11,491 bases of DNA from an uncultured Bacilli bacterium (GCA_944372275.1 CALVYO010000034.1:1-11491); one strand, 5' to 3'. Counted from the first letter of the stretch, positions 1 through 7,851 are shown. Numbers and translations are program-made. The notes: a model not told the origin generated them from the sequence alone.

Positions 1-60
1 TTTCCCTAGGTATCTATATCTTACAACAAATAAAAATAAAGTTTAATTGTACGAAATATG

Positions 61-85
61 AAAAAGGAGTACCTAAACGTACTCC
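61..85 (-). terminator. Rho-independent terminator after gajB
   Basis: Read on the minus strand, a perfect 7-bp stem (GGAGTAC / GTACTCC) with a 6-nt loop is followed directly by five T residues. It lies 10 nt past the end of the helicase gene and is well placed to end the Gabija transcript. Confidence 0.8.
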
Positions 86-94
86 CATAAAACT

Positions 95-1858
95 TTATAT
101 TTCTATTAAATTATTATTTTTAATCCCATTTAAGTTTAGTAAACAACTTTTTTTACAAGGCTTTACACCATACTTTTGCAGTTGATTTTGACTATATGTT
201 AAATATAAATCTTTTTTGGCCCTGGTTATAGCTACATAGAAAACATTCAATTCTTCCAAAAATTGCTTTTGTGAAGAACCACATACTGTACAATTATTAT
301 TTGTTTGATTGCACTTCGAGCATGTATAATAACCAGGGAAATTATATGACTCTAAATCAACAACAATAACACAATCCGCTTCCAATCCTTTATATGCATG
401 AATTGTTGCAACAATCAATTTTTCGTCAATTTTATTCATATATTGCTTAAGACCTTTGTTTTCTAATACTTCAAAAATAAAGTTAATCAAATCTTCCATT
501 CTATATTTGGAATATATTTCATATACTCCATCAATAAATTTTCTGAGTAAAATTAGTAAAGATTTATATATTGGATTATTGTTTTCTTGGAAATGCAAAA
601 ATATATTATTATAAAAATTCTCTAAAATTTTTTTATTTACAACTTTTTTATCTTTAATTACTCTTAAAATTTCTTTATATGCATACTCATGAAATGAAAT
701 ATATTCTTCACTTTCATCTGTAAAAAGAGCATAAAAGAAAGGCACATTATTATCGGTTAATTTTTTTAGTAAATATTCTGTATTGTAATTATTATTTAAA
801 CTTTTTACTAAAATTGTGGTATTTACATTTAAAGTGATATTTTCTGAAATTTTCGTAATAATCCAATTATATTCTGTTTCATAATCTCTACTACATATTA
901 TTTTAGGATTTGATATTTCTTGTATATCTCTCACACCTATAGAATTTAATCTCACAACTTTATCTAATTTTAAAAGTTCATAATTATCTTTAAATCTATA
1001 ATTATGTTCTAATACAATTTTTTTCATTTTAAATTCTTCTTTTGTAATATTCATAATATTAGGAATGGCACCAATAAATCCATATATACGTTGTAAAGGA
1101 TCACCCAAAAACAATAATCTTGTTTTATCATTAATTAATCTATTTAATAATACATATCCTAAAATATTTGTATCTTGATATTCATCAACTATTATTATTT
1201 CAAATAAATTTTGATATTGTTTTAACAAAATTGGATATCGATTAAACAATTCAATTACCAAAGTAATTATTGAGTTATACGTGATATATTTATTTGATAT
1301 TATTTTTTCTATTATTATTTTATTATATATACTAATATTGTCGGTCATTTGTCCTATATTAGCGGTTGAAATAGAATTTATTATATTATTTATTGTGTTT
1401 TTTTCCTCATCTGTTAATGTTATTTCTGTAGGAATTTTTTTGTCATCTATAACTGAAAATTCATTCAACGAATTTAATATACTTGATAACTTAAAACCAT
1501 ATAATCCTAATATTTTTCTGCAAAAGCCATGGTAATTTGAAACCCAAATATTTTTTGAAACTAATTGCTCAAAACTCTTATCTTCATCAAATAATATAGG
1601 CAATTGTTCGATAACTTCTTTTTTTATTTTATATGCAGCATTTACACTGAATGTTAGTGCAAGAATTTTTTTTGTATTTGGAATTAATCCAGAAGCAATA
1701 TTATAAGCAATTGTACTAATTAAAGTTTTTGTTTTTCCACTACCAGCCGGCGCTTCAATTAACATTCTGCGATTTTCAGATTTTATAATTAATAACTGAT
1801 TTTCATCTTCACTATGTATCTTTGATATTTTATTAAGCATTTGATCATTTTTTTGCAT
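95..1858 (-). CDS. gajB: Gabija helicase GajB (UvrD/Rep superfamily 1)
   Basis: A 587-residue UvrD-like superfamily 1 helicase. All main motifs are visible: Walker A APAGSGKT (36-43), the Ia-like ALTFSVNAA (67-75), Walker B VDEYQD (224-229), motif III GDPLQRIYG (252-260), motif IV EHNYRF, motif V TIHAYKGLE (485-493) and motif VI YVAITRAKKDLYL (541-553). GajB of the Gabija system is a helicase-like ATPase that acts with GajA and responds to DNA ends or single strands. The ATG lies inside the end of the GajA gene (14-nt overlap, different frame) with AAGGCGG six nt upstream, so the two are translationally coupled. At 587 residues it is longer than the founding GajB (about 500, from memory). A four-cysteine knuckle (C513, C516, C523, C526) sits between motifs V and VI. 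A generic UvrD helicase is possible, but the partner gene makes Gabija much more likely. Confidence 0.87.
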   Translation of the reverse strand: MQKNDQMLNKISKIHSEDENQLLIIKSENRRMLIEAPAGSGKTKTLISTIAYNIASGLIPNTKKILALTFSVNAAYKIKKEVIEQLPILFDEDKSFEQLVSKNIWVSNYHGFCRKILGLYGFKLSSILNSLNEFSVIDDKKIPTEITLTDEEKNTINNIINSISTANIGQMTDNISIYNKIIIEKIISNKYITYNSIITLVIELFNRYPILLKQYQNLFEIIIVDEYQDTNILGYVLLNRLINDKTRLLFLGDPLQRIYGFIGAIPNIMNITKEEFKMKKIVLEHNYRFKDNYELLKLDKVVRLNSIGVRDIQEISNPKIICSRDYETEYNWIITKISENITLNVNTTILVKSLNNNYNTEYLLKKLTDNNVPFFYALFTDESEEYISFHEYAYKEILRVIKDKKVVNKKILENFYNNIFLHFQENNNPIYKSLLILLRKFIDGVYEIYSKYRMEDLINFIFEVLENKGLKQYMNKIDEKLIVATIHAYKGLEADCVIVVDLESYNFPGYYTCSKCNQTNNNCTVCGSSQKQFLEELNVFYVAITRAKKDLYLTYSQNQLQKYGVKPCKKSCLLNLNGIKNNNLIEI

Positions 1859-3578
1859 AAATTACCGCCTTAATAATTATTTCTTTATAAATATCAGGAA
1901 TATCTTCTACAGCACAATTCTTTGCCAAAATAGTACTTTCTAAGGTTGATTTTTTATTATATAGCCATGTTACTAAAACTAAAAGTTTTTGAAAATAGTT
2001 AGAAGATTTTAACATATCACATAATTTAAAATTATCATAAATCACATCGTTAATTTCTATTCTTTTATTTACTTTTTCAATAGCTCCTTTTTGTATAAAT
2101 AAATCCATTTTGTCGCCACAATCACGAGCTATTTGATATAAAATATGAGTTCTCTTATTAAAAAGAATTTTTCTAATAAAATCTTCTTCAAAAAAAGTAT
2201 ACTTTGTATGTTTTATATTTGGATAACTCAATGAATAATCTTCTTTATATTTATCTTTATCGATAATACAAATATTTTTTATACCAAAATGACTGAGTAA
2301 CGTTGTTACTATTGGTATAGAATCAGCTCCATCAGCCTCAATTATTCCTATATTTAATCCATCTAAACTCAAACCCATTTTTTCAGCAAATATAGGTAAA
2401 ACAATTCTTTCGGTCTGTCCCTCTACAACAATACAAGTCTTAGCAAAAAAAGCCTCTTTTATTTTAAAGTTATGTAATAAAAATTGTTTTTCCTCTTTAT
2501 CAGTAATTTCACAATTAAATCCACTATATGCTTTTACTTTTTTTATATTATCATAATCTAAGCGAATAATTTCTCTAAAATTATTCGATATAATATTTGG
2601 AGAATGAGTTACCACAATTAACTGTCCAAAAATACCATCTATATTAAAAATTTTTTTTAATAATGATAAAAATAATGTATCTTTATTATTAATTATATTT
2701 TTTATATCACTAATAACACTTCGTTGCATATAAGGATGCAAATGAATTTCCGGTTCGTCTAAAAATATAAACATGCTAATATATTTTTTTCCACTATCAT
2801 TTTCGATTATGCTATCTTTCTTTTTTTCTACAGTTTGCATAATTTTATTCAATAATTCAAAATATATATATGAACTATATCTCACGCCACTTCCCATCCT
2901 ATTTATAGACATATTATCCTTATTTTTTAATTCCATCAATCTAGGTAATAAATCTACGATATTTTTTTCTATTACAACAGATAAATCATTATTTTGTACA
3001 AAGCTAATTAAATTTAATATTTCATTTAAATGATTTGATATATTGTTAATTTCTCCTGTATTTAACAAGCCATCAACTTTTACTTCATTGATATTTATAT
3101 AATTTTCTATTAATGAATTTAAAAATTGTCCACTTGTTTTAGTTTTCATAAAGGTTAGTTCTTCAGGCGCGTTTACTGAATTATAATATACACAAGGTAA
3201 ATTCCTTATTTTTTGATAACTAATGGCCGACCCGGTATCAATATGATAATATTCTATTCTATCGATAGGAGTTTCTTGAACAGCTTTAATATTAATGATA
3301 TTTTCATTATCCAAATCAAAAAAATCATCAAAATAACCTAATTCAAACTCATTTAATAATAAACTCATTTGAATTTCAATTGATTTATCTTCATTATAAA
3401 AATCTTCTAAGCTAAAACTAGATTTATTAAAAAAATAATTAATAGCTTCCAATAAATTACTTTTACCAACACCATTATTACCAATTACATATTTCATATT
3501 GCTTTCATTTTCTATAACAACATTTTCCAAATTTCTAAAATTTTTTATAACAATTTTTTTAATAATCACTTTAACCAC
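1845..3578 (-). CDS. gajA: Gabija nuclease GajA (OLD-family ATPase-TOPRIM endonuclease)
   Basis: A 577-residue OLD-family protein, essentially the length usual for GajA. The N-terminal ABC-type ATPase shows Walker A GNNGVGKS (33-40), a signature-like MGSGVR (228-233), Walker B FIFLDEPEIHLHP (270-282) and the H-loop THSPNII (324-330). The C-terminal TOPRIM nuclease shows VVEGQTE (384-390, metal-binding E386), EADG (414-417), IIDKDKY (438-444; D440, D442) and an acidic EED near 464. In Gabija, GajA is a DNA-nicking endonuclease held back by nucleotides and released when phage replication depletes them. The gene comes first in a two-gene operon with the helicase. The longest reading frame begins with GTG at 3578, but the GTG at 3569 (codon 4) has AGGTGG about five nt upstream and gives the family-like start MIIKKIVIKNF, so I prefer 3569. 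A class 1 OLD nuclease is excluded by the adjoining UvrD gene. Confidence 0.9.
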   Translation of the reverse strand: MVKVIIKKIVIKNFRNLENVVIENESNMKYVIGNNGVGKSNLLEAINYFFNKSSFSLEDFYNEDKSIEIQMSLLLNEFELGYFDDFFDLDNENIINIKAVQETPIDRIEYYHIDTGSAISYQKIRNLPCVYYNSVNAPEELTFMKTKTSGQFLNSLIENYININEVKVDGLLNTGEINNISNHLNEILNLISFVQNNDLSVVIEKNIVDLLPRLMELKNKDNMSINRMGSGVRYSSYIYFELLNKIMQTVEKKKDSIIENDSGKKYISMFIFLDEPEIHLHPYMQRSVISDIKNIINNKDTLFLSLLKKIFNIDGIFGQLIVVTHSPNIISNNFREIIRLDYDNIKKVKAYSGFNCEITDKEEKQFLLHNFKIKEAFFAKTCIVVEGQTERIVLPIFAEKMGLSLDGLNIGIIEADGADSIPIVTTLLSHFGIKNICIIDKDKYKEDYSLSYPNIKHTKYTFFEEDFIRKILFNKRTHILYQIARDCGDKMDLFIQKGAIEKVNKRIEINDVIYDNFKLCDMLKSSNYFQKLLVLVTWLYNKKSTLESTILAKNCAVEDIPDIYKEIIIKAVIYAKK

Positions 3579-3586
3579 CTACTACT

Positions 3587-3637
3587 AAAAAAGTGCAATA
3601 CAAAACCTAAATAGATTAAGCCTGTACTAGCACTTTT
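3587..3637 (-). terminator. Long-loop terminator between RM operon and gabija
   Basis: On the minus strand, AAAAGTGC (3637-3630) pairs with GCACTTTT (3596-3589) around a 33-nt loop, and the right arm runs into six T residues. It lies 26 nt after the nuclease stop and 9-18 nt before the GajA start, so it separates the two defence operons. The loop is longer than usual, so an attenuator or 5'-leader role is possible. I see no convincing separate promoter for gajA in the short gap. Confidence 0.6.
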
Positions 3638-3662
3638 ATATATTTTCTATTTGAATTTTAAA

Positions 3663-4157
3663 TTATATTTTGGGTATTAACGAGCTGTAATCTATACTAC
3701 TTGTCAACGTGTCCCATTTTCCAACTTTCATCTTTTTAATTAATTTTCCATCCCCAAAATCAAGTAAATCTTCTCTTAATAAATGGTTGAATAATTTATT
3801 CAAACTACCTAATCCCTGTGAAGTTAACAAAAATGCTTCTAGTGGATCGCATAACTTACAATATGCCCACAGCTGACCCAAATCATGTAAATTTAATTGG
3901 GTCTTCTTTGCTTCAATAAAAACTAATGATACCTTATTTTTCTGTTTTATAATACCCAAAACATCTATTTGAATATCTAATCCGACTGTTAAAGGATAAT
4001 ATTCTAAAACTCCATATTTTTGTAAATATCTATCTAATGTTCTTGCATGCGCATCTACTGTAATTATTTCAGCATTTTTATATTTATCTTCTAAATATTG
4101 CTGAAGCCAAATTCTCATCGGCTCATACAATTCTATTTCTAATGCAACATTACTCAT
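3663..4157 (-). CDS. PD-(D/E)XK-family nuclease, likely restriction subunit
   Basis: A 164-residue protein with a compact PD-(D/E)XK nuclease core: an N-terminal helix with E8/E12, the metal-binding D65 in GLDIQIDVLGI, the FIEAKKTQ strand supplying E82 and K84 (ExK form), then Q95 in LGQLWAY at the position where restriction enzymes often carry a conserved Gln. Enzymes of this fold hydrolyse DNA phosphodiesters with Mg2+. It is very short for a stand-alone restriction enzyme and has no obvious DNA-recognition domain. The gene is last in the operon. Its ATG lies inside the stop region of the LAGLIDADG gene (ATGAGTAA, 8-nt overlap), which implies coupled translation and probably a physical partnership. 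I infer that it is the cutting subunit of the restriction enzyme. Alternatives are an independent repair nuclease or a Vsr-like helper. Confidence 0.75.
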   Translation of the reverse strand: MSNVALEIELYEPMRIWLQQYLEDKYKNAEIITVDAHARTLDRYLQKYGVLEYYPLTVGLDIQIDVLGIIKQKNKVSLVFIEAKKTQLNLHDLGQLWAYCKLCDPLEAFLLTSQGLGSLNKLFNHLLREDLLDFGDGKLIKKMKVGKWDTLTSSIDYSSLIPKI

Positions 4158-5025
4158 GGTATCCCAAATCCTTTGCTAACTCAGTCCATGAATTATAATG
4201 TTTACCGCGTATTGACGTAGGCAAAGAGCTATCATTTTCACCAGGATGTATTGGCTTAATTTTGTTTACTTTATTATTTTTTTGCCAATAAAATTTATGT
4301 GTTGTTTCTGGACTCATATGATTAAGCAATTCTCTACTATATTTTATCAAAGCTTCTTGTTTATGACTAATACTAAATCCAATTGGTAAAAATTCATTTG
4401 CGTATATTTTAATTTGATGTTCTTTTTTCCAATATAATTTTTGGCCTGAATTATACTTTTTTAAATTACTATCTCGAAAGTTTGGATGTCCAAAATCTAT
4501 ATTTTGAATAGGAACATCAATATCTTTTAAAAGATTTGCAACATCAATTACCATCTTCCAATTACAAGGTATTTCAATATACACACGATGTGCCCCTGCT
4601 ACTCCATAAGCCAAATTACTCCTACGAATGTACCCAGTAACATCAGCCATTCCTCTTAAAAGCGCTTTCTTCTCATCTTTTTTTATATTAAATAAATCAT
4701 CATTCATTTCCATATATGCATGCTTGCTTCCATTACCTACATAATGTAAGATTTGACGCATTACATATTCGGCATTTGACTTTTTGAATGAAATAGAAGT
4801 AGATTTTCTACTTTGTGTATAGCTAATATCAGTCCCTATCAATGGTTCTACTATTTGTCTTATATCCATTAAACTAGCCTTAACATATACTCTAACATCT
4901 TTCTCATCATCTGTGTATAAATTTTTATGAGGAATATCTATTGTAACAACCGTTTCATTAATTCCTTGTTGTATTTCACCATTTCCCAAAATCATTCCTA
5001 ACAAATATGCCATTTCTGTATTCAT
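4150..5025 (-). CDS. LAGLIDADG-fold protein with substituted active site, RM-associated
   Basis: A 291-residue single-chain protein with two LAGLIDADG motifs: YLLGMILGNGEI (residues 7-18) and LLRGMADVTGYI (123-134). Homing endonucleases of this family bind long, asymmetric DNA sites through the two-motif saddle and cut with the acidic residue at position 8 of each motif. Here those positions are N15 (usual form GDG) and T131 (usual form DADG), so both catalytic acids are missing. The C-terminal tail (about 272-291, GKHYNSWTELAKDLGY) looks like a small helix-turn-helix or docking segment. The gene starts at the methyltransferase stop (TAATG), with AGGTGA upstream, and overlaps the PD-(D/E)XK gene by 8 nt. 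I infer a sequence-recognition subunit rather than a nuclease. It is not an intein or intron homing enzyme: the gene is free-standing and in step with its operon. Confidence 0.75.
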   Translation of the reverse strand: MNTEMAYLLGMILGNGEIQQGINETVVTIDIPHKNLYTDDEKDVRVYVKASLMDIRQIVEPLIGTDISYTQSRKSTSISFKKSNAEYVMRQILHYVGNGSKHAYMEMNDDLFNIKKDEKKALLRGMADVTGYIRRSNLAYGVAGAHRVYIEIPCNWKMVIDVANLLKDIDVPIQNIDFGHPNFRDSNLKKYNSGQKLYWKKEHQIKIYANEFLPIGFSISHKQEALIKYSRELLNHMSPETTHKFYWQKNNKVNKIKPIHPGENDSSLPTSIRGKHYNSWTELAKDLGYHE

Positions 5026-7130
5026 TATTCATCACCTAATTCCATATATATTTTATCTGCTATTGCTTTTGCCAATAGAGGCGGAACAGCGTTTCCTATT
5101 TGTTCTCTAACATGCACTTTTGATCCTAAAAAAATAAATTTATCATCAAAAGATTGTAATCTTGCTGCTTCCCTAGGAGTTATTGACCTATTTAAAAATG
5201 GATGATTATTTGTTCCGTTTGATGCGGCATCAAATCTAGTATCAATAGTTGGAGAAACATCATCCCATTTTAATCTCCCCCATGTTCCATTATATTTTTG
5301 TTTTCCTAACATTTCTTTTGGTAAAAATTCTTTCCCACCTTCTGGTGGAATCATTTCTAATTTTTGTATTGCAATCTTTGCATGATTAGAAGCTTGATGA
5401 TTATATAATTTTTTACAACCTTTTCTCATATCTTTTTGATATTTACTAGTCGCTGATAATTGATAATTTTGTTCGAAATCTCCTTCTCCAGAATTAAGGA
5501 ACGCCAAATCATAAATTGCATCTTTAACTGTCACTTTATTTTTAACAGTTGCACTAGGAAGCGATATTTTTTTATTTTTTGAACATATAAATATTGCTCT
5601 TTGCCTGGATTGCGGAACGCCAAAATCTGATGCTGTCAATATTCCACATTCAATAAAATATCCCATTTTAGAGACTTTTTCAATTATTTGATTCTTAAAC
5701 CATCCCGCTGATGTTGACAATAAAGCTTTGACATTTTCAATAATAAAAACTTCCGGTTTTAATGCTTCAACTATTTTTAAATATTCATTAAATAAATAAT
5801 TTCTAGGATCATCCAAACCTAATTTTTTTCCTTTCAACGAGAACCCCTGACATGGGGGCCCACCAATAATCATATTTACTTTTTTTTCTCTACTTATTTT
5901 AATAACCTGCTCTTTTATTTCGTCATTAGTAATATCACCACATATAATTTCTGAATCTGGCATATTACTTTTAAAAGTATCTAATGCATATTTATTAAAA
6001 TCTAGAGCTACTACTGTTTTAAAATGAGGATTTTTTTCCATTCCATACGAAAATCCACCTGCTCCACTAAATAAATCTAAAATCAAAAACTCTTTTATTT
6101 TTACATCTTTGATTCTTCTTCTAATCAAAATTTTTTTATATAGTTCCCTACCATTTAATATTGGTTTAAATAAATCATATTCGTTATCAGAGCCATGATT
6201 AGCCTCACCAACTATCTCAAATTGTTCACTATTATATCTATTAATAATCGTTATAGGTACCCCCATTATTCCATAAAAATCATAAGGTATATCATTTATA
6301 GTTTTTACATTAATAGCATCATAATTATCATATTTAGGATATTCATTGGGATCATATTTTTTCGTTAAATTTATTTGTCTATGTCTTCTTTCGTTATCAA
6401 TATTTGTTAACCACATGGCATTACCAAGACTTCTCCACTTTTGACCAGACTCATCAACCCAATATCTAGTTGTTCTTGGTTTTGATGTTTTTGGAACTCT
6501 AAATTTCATCTCACCAAATTGAAAACCAGTCCATATTTTATCATTTTTTATTAGTGGGAAAATTTCTTTATAAGTCAATGCATTTTGATTACCTACTATT
6601 AAAAATTTTTTTTGATATTTTGTAATAATAGATACAAATTCTCTAAACAAGGAAAAAGGTGGATTTGTTACAATTATATCTGATAATTTTACATATTCAA
6701 TACACTCATCACTTTGAAAATCTCCATCACCATTTAATCTTTTTATACAATCAGCTTTTTTAAGGAAATTATAAATTATTTCATCAGGAATTTTTCCATT
6801 AATATTTGAAAACTTGGTAACGTCTAAAACATATCCATACTTTTTGTTTTTCTTTTGTTCCTTTTTTAAAAATTCAAATTCTTTAGAAACAATTTTTGAA
6901 CAATAATAAGTTGTACAAATCAATCTTTTTAACTTCAATACGTTAAAATTTTTCAAAAAAAATTTGCAGAAATTTGATTCAAACGGGTCATCACAATTAC
7001 ACAAAACTATTTTATTATTAAAATGTTTTTTATATTGAATTACTTCGTTATAAATATCTTCATATCTCGTATAAAATTCATCATCTTTTATTTTTTTTGC
7101 GTTTTGCAAGTTAGTATTTTTATTAGCCAT
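5025..7130 (-). CDS. Bifunctional DNA methyltransferase: EcoRI-type N6-adenine MTase fused to cytosine-C5 MTase
   Basis: A 701-residue fusion of two apparently complete methyltransferases. Residues 1 to about 340 match the EcoRI adenine methylase family: NGDGDFQSDECIE (133-145) followed by IVTNPPFSLFREF (153-165) with the catalytic NPPF, near the length of M.EcoRI (326). Residues 347-699 form a full C5 enzyme: motif I DLFSGAGGFSYG (352-363), motif IV GGPPCQGFS with nucleophile C427, ENV (465-467), QSRQRAIFI (507-515), a target-recognition region (about 525-645), TPREAARLQSF (651-661) and GNAVPP (679-684). The first half should methylate adenine N6 and the second cytosine C5, from S-adenosylmethionine. 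RBS AGGAAGTG lies about eight nt before the ATG. It heads the restriction-modification operon. Two different base marks on one chain suggest an asymmetric target with a different base modified on each strand. No controller gene is visible. Confidence 0.93.
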   Translation of the reverse strand: MANKNTNLQNAKKIKDDEFYTRYEDIYNEVIQYKKHFNNKIVLCNCDDPFESNFCKFFLKNFNVLKLKRLICTTYYCSKIVSKEFEFLKKEQKKNKKYGYVLDVTKFSNINGKIPDEIIYNFLKKADCIKRLNGDGDFQSDECIEYVKLSDIIVTNPPFSLFREFVSIITKYQKKFLIVGNQNALTYKEIFPLIKNDKIWTGFQFGEMKFRVPKTSKPRTTRYWVDESGQKWRSLGNAMWLTNIDNERRHRQINLTKKYDPNEYPKYDNYDAINVKTINDIPYDFYGIMGVPITIINRYNSEQFEIVGEANHGSDNEYDLFKPILNGRELYKKILIRRRIKDVKIKEFLILDLFSGAGGFSYGMEKNPHFKTVVALDFNKYALDTFKSNMPDSEIICGDITNDEIKEQVIKISREKKVNMIIGGPPCQGFSLKGKKLGLDDPRNYLFNEYLKIVEALKPEVFIIENVKALLSTSAGWFKNQIIEKVSKMGYFIECGILTASDFGVPQSRQRAIFICSKNKKISLPSATVKNKVTVKDAIYDLAFLNSGEGDFEQNYQLSATSKYQKDMRKGCKKLYNHQASNHAKIAIQKLEMIPPEGGKEFLPKEMLGKQKYNGTWGRLKWDDVSPTIDTRFDAASNGTNNHPFLNRSITPREAARLQSFDDKFIFLGSKVHVREQIGNAVPPLLAKAIADKIYMELGDE

Positions 7131-7160
7131 TATATCACTTCCTAATAACTATTTTTCAAT

Positions 7161-7189
7161 TTATTATTTATTAAAATAAGCTATTTCAA
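7161..7189 (-). promoter_or_regulatory. Candidate proximal promoter of the RM operon
   Basis: On the minus strand TTGAAA (7189-7184), a 17-nt spacer and TAATAA (7166-7161) would start a transcript about 25 nt before the methyltransferase ATG. The -10 match is modest and the region is very AT-rich, so chance is possible. Confidence 0.3.
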
Positions 7190-7358
7190 CAAAAAAGAAT
7201 TTAACTGATCTTTTTTTTAGCAATAAGTATAATTTTTAATTTTTTCTTTAATACCATGCTATGAATAAATAAAGTTTAACAAACTATAAAAATTACAAAT
7301 TGATTAATATCCTAGTTGATCCTATTGTTTTTCGTAGTATTAAAACCAATATGATATT

Positions 7359-7366
7359 ATTATACC
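7359..7366 (-). promoter_or_regulatory. Candidate extended -10 promoter, RM operon
   Basis: The minus strand reads TGGTATAAT, a perfect TATAAT (7364-7359) preceded by the TGn extension. There is no good -35 at 17 nt, which extended -10 promoters tolerate. It would give a leader of about 220 nt before the methyltransferase. Confidence 0.35.
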
Positions 7367-7454
7367 ATATAATTTGACAAAATTTTAATTTTGGCATTGA
7401 AATACTTACAAATTTTTAATTTTAAAAATAGGGTTTAGGACATTTCCCACAAAA

Positions 7455-7479
7455 GAATTTCGTACGGGAGTACAAATTC
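7455..7479. repeat. Imperfect inverted repeat (hairpin) in intergenic DNA
   Basis: GAATTT-C-GTAC (7455-7465) and GTAC-AAATTC (7470-7479) pair over 10 bp with one bulged C around a GGGA loop. No T-run follows on either strand, so it is not a simple terminator. It could be an operator, a recombination or element end, or an RNA hairpin; nothing here decides between these. Confidence 0.45.
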
Positions 7480-7514
7480 AGTGCTGGCTAGACAATAAAA
7501 TTAATCCCATTAAC

Positions 7515-7545
7515 AAAAAACACTATCATATTTCAGATAGTGTTT
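7515..7545 (-). terminator. Rho-independent terminator after the 99-residue gene
   Basis: A perfect 10-bp stem, AAACACTATC (7518-7527) and GATAGTGTTT (7536-7545), has an 8-nt loop. On the minus strand the T-run extends three bases beyond the stem. It lies 6 nt after the stop of the 99-residue gene and insulates the RM promoter region from upstream transcription. Confidence 0.85.
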
Positions 7546-7551
7546 ATTCAT

Positions 7552-7851
7552 TTAATAATATTTTTTTAATCTTAATGGATTATTATTTACTATTTTTAGA
7601 TTATATTTTATTCTTAATATTTCTTCTATTTTAGGTATTAATTTTTTAGTATCACAGTTTATATTAAATACATCTTTTGCAGAATTAATATGATTATAAA
7701 GTGGAGAATCGCACAAACATTTTCTACTATAACTATTTGCTATATAAAAAGCTACTACATCAGGAATAATATAATTAATCATATACTTACTAAGATTATT
7801 ATAAAAAGGTAGATATATTTGATTCCATTCTTTTTCTGTTATATCACGCAT
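7552..7851 (-). CDS. Hypothetical protein, 99 residues, downstream of tnpV
   Basis: I do not recognise this family. The protein is 99 residues, rich in Ile, Asn, Tyr and Lys, with a possible hydrophobic segment at about 24-40 (MINYIIPDVVAFYIANS), a CLC pair near 45-47 and a basic C-terminal end. The start is well supported by AAAGGAG seven nt before the ATG. The ATG overlaps the TGA that would end the repaired TnpV frame (ATGCGTGA), so it was built as the next gene after tnpV in one operon, and a strong terminator follows its stop. It is probably an accessory gene of the same mobile element; its function is unknown. Confidence 0.65.
   Translation of the reverse strand: MRDITEKEWNQIYLPFYNNLSKYMINYIIPDVVAFYIANSYSRKCLCDSPLYNHINSAKDVFNINCDTKKLIPKIEEILRIKYNLKIVNNNPLRLKKYY

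Larger units (their letters stand above)
7131..7551. other. Gene-free region upstream of the RM operon
   Basis: 421 bp without a credible gene on either strand. It holds, from right to left, the terminator of the 99-residue gene, a less AT-rich patch (about 7435-7500) with an imperfect inverted repeat, an extended -10 box at 7359-7364, three copies of an AATTTT(T)AATTTT motif, and a possible proximal promoter at 7161-7189. No RNA gene or CRISPR repeat is recognisable. Confidence 0.6.

Noticed and set aside
49..57. GTACGAAAT at 49-57 with its reverse complement at 7457-7465, as terminal inverted repeats of the defence block
   Set aside because: A single 9-bp match between two AT-rich stretches is expected by chance, the flanking bases do not extend it, and one copy lies inside a separate hairpin.
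1281..1535. Plus-strand open frame antisense to gajB
   Set aside because: Low-complexity Ile/Phe-rich shadow of the helicase gene, with no ribosome site. The plus-strand frames at 2773-3033, 9101-9394 and 9901-10083 are rejected for the same reason, opposite gajA, htrA and the Abi gene.
4150..5025. Active homing endonuclease, intein or intron-encoded enzyme
   Set aside because: Both catalytic acids are replaced, no splicing signals or interrupted host gene are visible, and the gene is precisely coupled to its operon neighbours.
7374..7396. Plus-strand promoter beginning with a perfect TTGACA at 7374
   Set aside because: No good -10 box lies at 16-18 nt and there is no plus-strand gene downstream.
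7131..7551. Small RNA or riboswitch in the gap before the methyltransferase
   Set aside because: Only simple hairpins are visible; no known riboswitch core, and no terminator in front of the methyltransferase start.
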